Assembly: GCA_017556895.1 (NCBI GenBank)
Contig: JAFYLX010000186.1
Coordinates: 1-5,057 of the forward strand
Length of the DNA stretch: 5,057 nucleotides
Origin: Bacillota bacterium
GTDB taxonomy: Bacteria > Bacillota_A > Clostridia > Peptostreptococcales > Anaerovoracaceae
Direction of reading: 5' to 3'
Part shown: positions 1-5,057 of the stretch, in pieces
Position numbering within the stretch: position 1 is the first letter of the stretch
How the letters are laid out: every line of letters starts with the position of its first letter
Made by a program: the position numbers and the translations under genes
Notes under the pieces: generated by a model
The model's database searches: none
The model's input: only the letters and a program-made list of their open reading frames with translations
What the model was told of the DNA's origin: nothing

Positions 1-17
1 CTTAGCTTCTTTTTCAT
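1..17 (-). CDS. Start of an unidentified downstream gene (5' fragment only)
   Basis: Only the first five codons and two further bases are visible, reading Met-Lys-Lys-Lys-Leu before the left edge of the window. The ATG at 17-15 follows a purine-rich GGAGAGG ribosome binding site and lies 14 bases after the livF stop codon, on the same strand, so it is probably a sixth member of the liv transcript. A lysine run followed by leucine would suit the n-region of a signal peptide or membrane protein, but five residues cannot identify a family. Some Clostridia place another binding protein, a permease or a small accessory gene here; that is inference only. The start is supported by the ribosome binding site and operon-like spacing, not by homology. 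Confidence 0.6.
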
Positions 18-21
18 AAAA

Positions 22-28
22 CCTCTCC
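22..28 (-). promoter_or_regulatory. Ribosome binding site of the downstream gene
   Basis: GGAGAGG on the minus strand ends four bases before the ATG at 17-15; the GGAG part sits seven bases upstream of it. It lies just after the livF stop codon, so it cannot serve livF and is the main evidence that a new gene starts at the window edge. Confidence 0.6.
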
Positions 29-31
29 AAG

Positions 32-736
32 CTATTCGCCTAAGTAAGCCTTCTTTACTCTATCATCTGTAAGCAATTCTTTACCTGGACCAGCCATTGT
101 TATTCTGCCTGTTTCCATTACATATGCATAGTCTGATATTTCAAGGGCTGCCTTAGCATTCTGTTCAATCAATAACACATTTACTCCTGCTTCTTTGATC
201 TGACGAATAATAGCAAAAATATCTTTAATTACTAAAGGAGCCAAACCTAAAGAAGGTTCATCTAGCATAAGTAGTTTTGGCTTTGCCATTAAAGCTCTAC
301 CAACTGCTAGCATTTGCTGTTCACCTCCAGAAAGAGTACCCGCAAGCTGCCATTCTCTTTCCTTCATTCTTGGGAACAACTCATATACCCATTCTCTATC
401 TTTTTCGATCTCACTCTTGTCCTTACGTAAGTAAGCACCGATGGAAAGGTTTTCAGCAACTGTTAAGTCTGGGAATACCTTTCTGCCTTCTGGACATAAA
501 GCAATACCAAGTTTTACGATTTCCTTTGTGTCCATCTTTGTGATGTCAGTACCATTCCAAAATACTGAACCATCAGCCTTGTCCACAAGACCCATGATAG
601 ACTTTAGAGTCGTTGACTTGCCAGCACCGTTTGCACCGATAAGGGAAATAATCTTTCCTTCTGGAATCTCTAAATCAATACCATCAAGAGCATGGATACC
701 ACCATAATATACATGTAAGTTTTTAATCTCTAACAT
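32..736 (-). CDS. livF: LivF: branched-chain amino acid ABC transporter ATP-binding protein
   Basis: This 234-residue protein is one of the two cytoplasmic ATPases that power the LivHM permease. The ABC core is complete. Walker A is GANGAGKST at 34-42. The Q-loop region reads CPEGRKVF at 81-88, the PEGR form characteristic of LivF rather than a canonical glutamine. The signature is LSGGEQQ at 135-141, Walker B is KLLMLDEP at 154-161 with catalytic Glu160, and the D-loop follows as SLGLAP. The switch histidine is replaced by EQN at 191-193, as in other LivF proteins, so it is not a defect. The length matches E. coli LivF (about 237). Its ATG overlaps the livG stop by one base (TAATG), and only a weak GGTGG at 744-748 precedes it, suggesting translation by ribosomes finishing livG. 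The PEGR and EQN variants separate it confidently from LivG. Confidence 0.97.
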   Translation of the reverse strand: MLEIKNLHVYYGGIHALDGIDLEIPEGKIISLIGANGAGKSTTLKSIMGLVDKADGSVFWNGTDITKMDTKEIVKLGIALCPEGRKVFPDLTVAENLSIGAYLRKDKSEIEKDREWVYELFPRMKEREWQLAGTLSGGEQQMLAVGRALMAKPKLLMLDEPSLGLAPLVIKDIFAIIRQIKEAGVNVLLIEQNAKAALEISDYAYVMETGRITMAGPGKELLTDDRVKKAYLGE

Positions 737-1575
737 TATTCATCCACCCCCAGGTAAGCTTCGATAACTTTAGGGTTATTCTGTATTTCTTCAGGGCTAC
801 CTTCGGCAATTAAAGTACCATGGTCAAGTACATAAATTCTTTCACAGATACCCATAACTACCTGCATGTGATGCTCAATCATTAATACAGATAGATCAAA
901 TTCGTCTCTAATCTTAGCAACTAATTCCATTAGCTCAACGGATTCCTGCGGGTTCATACCTGCAGCAGGTTCGTCAAGAAGTAATAGTTCCGGTTTTGTC
1001 GCTAACGCTCTCGCGATTTCAAGATGTCTTTGTTTACCGTATGGAAGTGAAGTGGCTAGGTCATCTTTGTTTTTCTCTAAATCAAACATTCTTAGAAGTT
1101 CAAGAGCTTCTTCGCGCATCTTTTCTTCTTCCTTCTTGTTTAATCTAAACGTAGCAGAGAAAACACCAGCCTTTAAGTTTGTATGCATTGCAACAAGTAC
1201 ATTTTCTAGAACTGTCATTCCCTTGAAAAGTCTAATGTTCTGGAAAGTTCTAGCAACACCAAGTTTAGTAATCTTGTCCGGTGTTAATAGCATCTTAGCT
1301 GTATATTTGCCATCGTTCTGACCTTTATACATTGCTTTCATTTTTCCCTGTGGGAAGTTTTCGATCACAGTCATGCCGCCTATAGATACGGCTCCGTTCG
1401 TTGGTGCATAAACGCCTGTAATTACGTTGAAGGCTGTAGTCTTACCCGCACCGTTTGGACCAATAAGCCCGATAATTTCACCTTTATCGACTCTAAGGTT
1501 TAGGTTGTTAACAGCAACTACACCGCCGAACTGCATTGTAACATCAGAGACACGAAGTATATTTTCTTTTTTCAT
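736..1575 (-). CDS. livG: LivG: branched-chain amino acid ABC transporter ATP-binding protein
   Basis: This 279-residue protein is the second cytoplasmic ATPase of the importer, pairing with LivF under LivH-LivM. Walker A is GPNGAGKTT at 39-47. The Q-loop is ARTFQN at 108-113 with Gln112. The signature is LPYGKQR at 177-183, the usual LivG form in place of LSGGQ. Walker B is ELLLLDEP at 196-203 with Glu202, and the switch histidine is His235 in IEHHM. The C-terminal segment NNPKVIEAYLG is the typical LivG ending (BCA_ABC_TP_C-type tail). It is about 24 residues longer than E. coli LivG (about 255), mostly through a lysine-rich stretch at roughly 72-105 before the Q-loop. The ATG at 1575-1573 follows a perfect AGGAGG at 1585-1590 with nine bases between, and lies one base after the livM stop. 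Confidence 0.97.
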   Translation of the reverse strand: MKKENILRVSDVTMQFGGVVAVNNLNLRVDKGEIIGLIGPNGAGKTTAFNVITGVYAPTNGAVSIGGMTVIENFPQGKMKAMYKGQNDGKYTAKMLLTPDKITKLGVARTFQNIRLFKGMTVLENVLVAMHTNLKAGVFSATFRLNKKEEEKMREEALELLRMFDLEKNKDDLATSLPYGKQRHLEIARALATKPELLLLDEPAAGMNPQESVELMELVAKIRDEFDLSVLMIEHHMQVVMGICERIYVLDHGTLIAEGSPEEIQNNPKVIEAYLGVDE

Positions 1576-1576
1576 T

Positions 1577-2794
1577 TTACTGTGCCTCCTTTACTGTTTC
1601 TGTGTGCTTTTTGTGTTTTTTAAATAAATTTTTAAATTTGTTAGGTATGTTCTTTATTCTACCTGGGATTGACTTAATCAGTCTAAAGAAGCCCTCCCAT
1701 GAGAATTCCTTTGTACCCATGATACCCTGTCTATAGAATAATACGATTAACATGATAGCAATCGCGAAAACTACCTTTCTGAAACCAGGTCTCATAAAGT
1801 CAAACTCTAAACCGAAAGCACCACCCATATCTAGGAATCTTAGCCACCATTCAGAGCAAGCTACGAATAGGAATGCACCTAGAATGGAACCTGTGATGGA
1901 ACCGATACCACCGATTACTACGATAAGTAATAATTCGTAAGTTAAGTTTGATGTGAACGGAGTAGATGTAATGGAGTTCTGGAACATCGCAAGAAGGGCA
2001 CCGCCGATACCTGCGAAGAAGGAACTGATTACAAAGCTCCACTGTTTATGTTTGAATAAGTTTACGCCCATCGCTTCAGCAGCTATTTCGTCATCTCTAA
2101 TAGCCTTGAATGCTCTACCATAAGAAGAGTTGATTAGCATAACGATGAATGCGATACATAATCCCGCAACGATAATTGGGAATAATGGTGAATTATATGA
2201 AGTAAAACTTCTTAGGATATTAGAACCGTTAGTTAAAGGTCCAAGCGTATTCCACTGGAAGAAAGCTCTAAAGATTTCTGCAAATCCTAGTGTAGCGATT
2301 GCAAGGTAGTCACTCTTTAGTCTAAGTACCGGAATACCGATTAAGAATGCAACGATTGCAGCTAACACGCCTGCAAGCAGCATTGGAAGGATGATTCCGA
2401 TGAATTCACCAATTGCAACTCCAGCTTCTCCCATTACGCCACCAAGAGCATTACCAATAACTTCAGGAACGGAGAACTTAATCCATCCACCATCGAAGTA
2501 CTGATATACGTTAGGTCTCATAGCCGCTGGGATAGTTAATACCGCATAAGTATAACCACCGATAAGCATGAAACCTGCCTGACCTAGTGAGAATAGTCCA
2601 GTAAATCCATTTAATAAGTTAAGAGCTACCGCAACAAGTGCATAGATAGAACCCTTTTCAATAACCGTGAACATCATGCTTAGTCCAGAAGATGGAGAAA
2701 CAGTCATGCTTCCAACCTGTACAAAAACTAAGAATGCAATAAGTACAAGTATGCTAAGGAGATTTTTTTGTTTTCTAGTTAATTCTTTATTCAT
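1577..2794 (-). CDS. livM: LivM: branched-chain amino acid ABC transporter permease
   Basis: LivM forms the inner-membrane translocation channel with LivH. The product (405 residues from this ATG) has an N-terminal membrane segment at about 12-30, then a run of hydrophobic helices. The diagnostic LNGFTGLFSLGQAGFMLIGG lies near 61-80, and GIPVLRLKSDYLAIATLGFAE near 153-173. The cytoplasmic EAA loop that docks the ATPase is near 223-245 (AIRDDEIAAEAMGVN), and GGIGSITGSILGA is at about 295-307. An extra loop of roughly 35 residues (about 92-128) separates the early helices from the VLRLKSDYLA region, as I recall in other clostridial LivM proteins. After the last helix and the usual GIMG, a basic tail of about 45 residues extends into the cytoplasm. 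A GTG one codon upstream (2797-2795) is in frame, but ATG at 2794 is preferred because GGAGG lies eight bases before it and only five before the GTG. Confidence 0.95.
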   Translation of the reverse strand: MNKELTRKQKNLLSILVLIAFLVFVQVGSMTVSPSSGLSMMFTVIEKGSIYALVAVALNLLNGFTGLFSLGQAGFMLIGGYTYAVLTIPAAMRPNVYQYFDGGWIKFSVPEVIGNALGGVMGEAGVAIGEFIGIILPMLLAGVLAAIVAFLIGIPVLRLKSDYLAIATLGFAEIFRAFFQWNTLGPLTNGSNILRSFTSYNSPLFPIIVAGLCIAFIVMLINSSYGRAFKAIRDDEIAAEAMGVNLFKHKQWSFVISSFFAGIGGALLAMFQNSITSTPFTSNLTYELLLIVVIGGIGSITGSILGAFLFVACSEWWLRFLDMGGAFGLEFDFMRPGFRKVVFAIAIMLIVLFYRQGIMGTKEFSWEGFFRLIKSIPGRIKNIPNKFKNLFKKHKKHTETVKEAQ

Positions 2795-2802
2795 CACGCT
2801 CT

Positions 2803-2807
2803 CCTCC
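2803..2807 (-). promoter_or_regulatory. Ribosome binding site of livM, decides the start
   Basis: GGAGG on the minus strand (within GGGGAGGAG) immediately follows the livH stop codon. It stands eight bases before the ATG at 2794 and five before the in-frame GTG at 2797. The longer spacing and the stronger codon favour the ATG; the two choices differ by one residue. Confidence 0.75.
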
Positions 2808-2809
2808 CC

Positions 2810-3694
2810 TTATACCTTATCGATGTTCTTTTCACCGAATAGACCTGTTGGCTTAACCATTAGGATGATGATTAAAAGAACGAATGTAAACGCATTAGAG
2901 AATGTTGTCCAACCAAGACCCTTGATGATGTTTTCGCAGATACCGATAACGAAAGCACCAATAACCGCTCCTGGGATGGAACCGATTCCGCCGAATACTG
3001 CTGCTACGAACGCCTTAAGACCAGGCATGGAGCCTGATGTAGGCATTACGCCAGTATAGTTTGTAAAGTAAAGGATTGAACCAACAGCAGCAAGGAAAGA
3101 GCCAATTATGAATGTAGTTGTGATTACTCTGTTGATATCGATACCCATAAGTTTAGATGTTTCAAAGTCTCTAGATACCGCTCTCATAGCCATACCGATC
3201 TTTGTGTGTTTAATTAGCATTACTAAAGCAACTACTAATGCGATAGTTAAAAACGGCGTTACGATTGTAACCATTTTTGTGTGCGCACCAAAAATCTCTA
3301 CAGTCTGAGCAAGCCATGGAATCGTAGGGTAAGTCTTTGTAAGACCACCTGTGATGTATAGAGCTGCGTTTTGCAATAAATAGCTGACACCGATTGCAGA
3401 AATCATGATTGACATTCTAGGTGCTGATCTTAGTGGTGCATAAGCAACCTTTTCGATCGTACATCCTAAAACAACTGTGAATATGATGATAATCGGAATT
3501 GATAACATCATTGGTAAATCTGCTGCCAAATAAACCATAGTCAAACCAGCGATCATAAACATATCACCGTGGGCGAAGTTGATAAGTCTTAGGATGCCGT
3601 AAACCATAGTATAACCGATGGCGATTAGGGCATACTGTCCGCCTACAGAGATACCTGCCAGTATGTACGGTAAGTTCTCTACGAAAAAGTTCAT
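2810..3694 (-). CDS. livH: LivH: branched-chain amino acid ABC transporter permease
   Basis: LivH (294 residues) is the partner permease of LivM. Features in order: the LivH N-terminal pattern ISVGGQYALIAIGYTMVYGI at about 15-34; RLINFAHGDMFM at 36-47, a hallmark of LivH; a second helical block ending in EKVAYAPLRSAP at 81-92; the EAA-type cytoplasmic loop GMAMRAVSRDFETSKLMGID at about 167-186; and GLKAFVAAVFGGIGSIPGA at 225-243. The last helix is followed by the typical KPTGLFGEK at 281-289. About eight hydrophobic segments are visible, and the length fits the family (E. coli LivH is about 308). The ATG follows GGAGG at 3701-3705 with six bases between. It is separated from livK by 225 bases but only 15 bases from livM, so livH is effectively the first gene of the tightly packed permease-ATPase block. 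Confidence 0.97.
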   Translation of the reverse strand: MNFFVENLPYILAGISVGGQYALIAIGYTMVYGILRLINFAHGDMFMIAGLTMVYLAADLPMMLSIPIIIIFTVVLGCTIEKVAYAPLRSAPRMSIMISAIGVSYLLQNAALYITGGLTKTYPTIPWLAQTVEIFGAHTKMVTIVTPFLTIALVVALVMLIKHTKIGMAMRAVSRDFETSKLMGIDINRVITTTFIIGSFLAAVGSILYFTNYTGVMPTSGSMPGLKAFVAAVFGGIGSIPGAVIGAFVIGICENIIKGLGWTTFSNAFTFVLLIIILMVKPTGLFGEKNIDKV

Positions 3695-3726
3695 TTTTTA
3701 CCTCCAAAATTACTGTGATTTATAGT

Positions 3727-3778
3727 CCATTGCAAGGGCCGATACCCTCATAAGGCAAGATACCCGCCTTTGCAATGG
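3727..3778 (-). other. Candidate structured RNA: compact three-way junction in the livH leader
   Basis: In minus-strand RNA this 52-base stretch folds with almost no unpaired junction bases. An outer 8-bp stem, CCATTGCA with TGCAATGG, encloses two hairpins: AAGGC/GCCTT (5 bp, nine-base loop) and AGGG/CCCT (4 bp, six-base loop), separated only by ATG. The heptamer GGGTATC occurs once in each hairpin (plus-strand GATACCC at 3741-3747 and 3759-3765). It ends 32 bases before the livH ATG and does not cover the ribosome binding site at 3701-3705. No run of U follows it, so it is not a simple terminator. I could not match it from memory to T-box, lysine, glycine, THF, SAM, purine, ZTP, guanidine or c-di-GMP riboswitches. 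It could be a cis-regulatory element, an RNA processing or stability structure, or a dispersed palindromic repeat. Confidence 0.5.
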
Positions 3779-3798
3779 TATTTTTAAGGTTCTCTTAA

Positions 3799-3842
3799 AT
3801 ACAACGATAAGCGGGAGAGTTTTCTCCCGCTTTTCATTGTAT
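3799..3842 (-). terminator. Hairpin after livK: probable partial terminator or 3'-end stabiliser
   Basis: A perfect 8-bp GC-rich stem, GCGGGAGA/TCTCCCGC (3811-3818 and 3823-3830) with a four-base loop, extends outward to arms of 20 bases with two DNA mismatches. In minus-strand RNA one mismatch becomes a G-U wobble, leaving 19 of 20 pairs, which suggests the minus-strand transcript is the selected one. An AAAA precedes the core stem, and a U-rich but interrupted tail (TTATCGTTGTATTT) follows it, so termination would probably be incomplete. It begins about 78 bases after the livK stop. Such an element commonly lets the binding protein accumulate above the permease by partial termination or by protecting the upstream mRNA; which applies here is not shown by sequence. 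On the plus strand it is followed by TTTTCATTGT, but no plus-strand gene lies upstream of it. Confidence 0.65.
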
Positions 3843-3855
3843 ACAAAGATATTTA

Positions 3856-3884
3856 ATTATACATTATAAACAAGTAAATTTCAA
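3856..3884 (-). promoter_or_regulatory. Candidate sigma-A promoter for livHMGF
   Basis: On the minus strand, TTGAAA (3884-3879) is separated by exactly 17 bases from a perfect TATAAT (3861-3856). A second TATAAT lies seven bases upstream (3868-3863) but has no matching -35. The predicted transcript would begin near 3849, just before the GC-rich hairpin, giving a leader of about 155 bases ahead of livH. The region is AT-rich, so chance matches are possible, but the spacing and five-of-six plus six-of-six hexamer matches are good. If real, livHMGF can be transcribed separately from livK. Confidence 0.5.
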
Positions 3885-3919
3885 CCGTTTGACAGTATTT
3901 TATCATTTACTTAAGAATC

Positions 3920-5057
3920 TTACTGAGCAACTGTCTGAGTAGCTACGTATTCCCAAGTACCTTCTGCAGTGTTACATTTCTTAACTACTGCTTCAGTTCT
4001 GTCTGCGTCACCAGTTTCTGTGAATACAACCTTACCGCATACGCCTGTATATTCAACTGTTGGTAATGCCTTTAATACTGCTGCAGGGTCACTGGAGCCA
4101 GCTGCCTTGATAGCTTCAAGAGCAACATAGTAAGCGTCATAACCCATTGCTGTTACAGCTGCTAATTCGGAGTTACCACCGTTGTTAGCTAGGTTAGTGC
4201 TGTCGCCTTCAATCCATCCCTTGATGCCCTTATCGAAGTCAGGGTCTCCACCTTCCTGGTAGAAAGTAGTAACGATGATTTCTAGGTCTGTTCCCTTAGC
4301 TGCGCCTGTGATAACGTTGGAGTCCCAAGTATCAGATGCTAAGATTGGCATACCAAGCTTCTGAGCCTGAGCCTGGTTGATGATTAGAGCTGCAGCTTCT
4401 GTGGATACTGGTGAGAAGAATACGTCGCAACCAGCCTTCTTAGCGTTTGCTACGTAAGCTGCGAAGTCGGAGTTACCCTGTTCGAACTGTTCTTCTACTA
4501 CAGTTCCGCCTAATTTTTCGAATGCGTCTGAGAAGTAGTTAACTAGACCTACGGAGTAGTCATCACCCATCTTGGATAAGCAGTAAGCCTTCTTGCTACC
4601 GTGTTCCCAAGCATAGTTTGCAAGTACTGTACCCTGGAATGGGTCAAGGAAGCAAATTCTAAAGTAGTTAGCTGCTGCTGTTACCTGAGGGTTTGTACAA
4701 GTTACGCCCATTGCAGGAACGCCAGCTTCGTCAAATGTAGGACCAGCTGCGATTGCACAAGCAGAACCGTATGTACCTAATACGATGGATACGCCCTGAG
4801 AAACTAAAGATTCAGCTGCTGTGATAGCCTTAGCAGGGTCTGATTCGTTGTCAACCTGTACTAACTTAACTGTGTAAGTTTCGCCATTAAGTTCAATTGT
4901 TGGTGTTTCTTCGTTTGCGTACTGAATACCTAAAGCTTCCTGCTTACCACCAGCACCATTGTCACCAGATGCAGGTTCGAAAACGCCGATTTTGATAACC
5001 TTATCATCTCCGCCGCCACAACCAGCGAACATTGTAAATACTAATGCAAGCACTAGC
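3920..5057 (-). CDS. livK: LivK-type lipoprotein: branched-chain amino acid-binding protein (5' end missing)
   Basis: This is the extracytoplasmic substrate-binding protein of the importer (Peripla_BP_6 / LivJ-LivK-like fold), capturing leucine, isoleucine, valine or a relative for LivHM. The frame is open to the right edge, so the true start is outside the window. The GTG at 5053 is an internal valine: it would leave only 11 residues and no positive charge before the lipobox, and no ribosome binding site is visible. Counting from that GTG, the lipobox is FAGC with Cys12, followed by a GGGDD linker. Then come KIGVFEPASGDNGAGG (21-36), the conserved GTYGSACAIA segment near 93-102 with Ser97, TCTNP at 118-122, FRICFLDPFQG at 131-141, GDDYSVG at 163-169 and SDTWDS at 240-245. 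The Ser97 and Thr118/Thr120 regions align with residues contacting the ligand backbone in E. coli LivJ, by position. About 366 mature residues is normal. Exact ligand preference cannot be read from this. Confidence 0.93.
   Translation of the reverse strand, partial: LVLALVFTMFAGCGGGDDKVIKIGVFEPASGDNGAGGKQEALGIQYANEETPTIELNGETYTVKLVQVDNESDPAKAITAAESLVSQGVSIVLGTYGSACAIAAGPTFDEAGVPAMGVTCTNPQVTAAANYFRICFLDPFQGTVLANYAWEHGSKKAYCLSKMGDDYSVGLVNYFSDAFEKLGGTVVEEQFEQGNSDFAAYVANAKKAGCDVFFSPVSTEAAALIINQAQAQKLGMPILASDTWDSNVITGAAKGTDLEIIVTTFYQEGGDPDFDKGIKGWIEGDSTNLANNGGNSELAAVTAMGYDAYYVALEAIKAAGSSDPAAVLKALPTVEYTGVCGKVVFTETGDADRTEAVVKKCNTAEGTWEYVATQTVAQ

Noticed and set aside
136..170. LivF lacks the canonical switch histidine (EQN instead), which might suggest a degenerate ATPase
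   Set aside because: EQN and the PEGR Q-loop variant are normal for LivF proteins, including E. coli LivF; Walker A, signature and Walker B are intact.
1027..1047. LivG signature reads LPYGKQ rather than LSGGQ
   Set aside because: This is the usual LivG form (E. coli has LAYGQQ at the same place), so it is not a loss of function.
277..3308. Plus-strand open frames of 62-130 codons across the livF, livG, livM and livH region, and a 63-codon minus-strand frame at 1851-2042
   Set aside because: All overlap strongly conserved liv genes in another frame or strand, have no recognisable domains and no operon context; they are shadows.
3784..3837. A 17-codon minus-strand frame (MKSGRKLSRLSLYLREP) with four leucines in the livH leader, resembling an attenuator leader peptide
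   Set aside because: There is no Shine-Dalgarno sequence before its ATG, and most of it lies inside the GC-rich hairpin. Four leucines, none adjacent, is not a convincing control run. A ribosome-profiling signal here would reopen it.
3857..3906. A 16-codon minus-strand frame starting just after the livK stop
   Set aside because: It lacks a ribosome binding site, lies in AT-rich DNA and runs through the candidate promoter; it looks like chance.
5051..5053. GTG at 5053 as the livK start
   Set aside because: It falls inside the hydrophobic core of a lipoprotein signal peptide, with no charged n-region or ribosome binding site, and the frame stays open to the window edge; the true start is upstream, outside the window.
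1..5057. CRISPR arrays, insertion sequences, tRNA or rRNA genes, phage genes or a defence system
   Set aside because: I saw no repeat arrays, transposase motifs, tRNA-like cloverleaf or rRNA-like sequence; coding sequence for the transporter occupies nearly all of the window.

Overview
This window is one co-oriented, minus-strand operon for a high-affinity branched-chain amino acid ABC importer of the Liv/HAAT family. In transcription order (right to left) it holds livK (lipoprotein substrate-binding protein, 5' end cut by the window edge), a structured 225-bp intergenic region, livH and livM (the two permeases), livG and livF (the two ATPases), and then the first five codons of a sixth gene that runs off the left edge. 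No plus-strand gene is supported; the plus-strand open frames are antisense shadows of the liv genes.

The organism is most likely an anaerobic, low-GC Firmicute of the class Clostridia. The base composition is AT-leaning, AGA is common for Arg, the Shine-Dalgarno sites are strong (AGGAGG/GGAGG), the binding protein is a lipoprotein (expected for a monoderm cell without a periplasm), and its exported domain carries seven cysteines besides the lipidated one. Nothing here fixes the genus.

Layout: 1-17 is the start of an unidentified gene (Met-Lys-Lys-Lys-Leu) with its own ribosome binding site. 32-736 is livF, 736-1575 livG (sharing one base with livF), 1577-2794 livM (one base before livG), and 2810-3694 livH (15 bases before livM). 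3695-3919 is non-coding and holds a strong GC-rich hairpin, a good sigma-A-type promoter match and a compact three-way-junction fold. 3920 to the right edge is livK. The tight spacing from livH to livF, including a TAATG stop/start overlap, points to translational coupling and a stoichiometric membrane complex. The livK-livH gap is where expression of the binding protein can be set apart from that of the permease and ATPase module.

How it works (family knowledge): LivK, anchored outside the membrane, captures leucine, isoleucine, valine or a related amino acid and delivers it to the LivH-LivM channel; ATP hydrolysis by LivG and LivF drives import. The protein-coding content is a conventional transporter, and I see no new multi-gene system. 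The part worth a second look is the livK-livH intergenic region.
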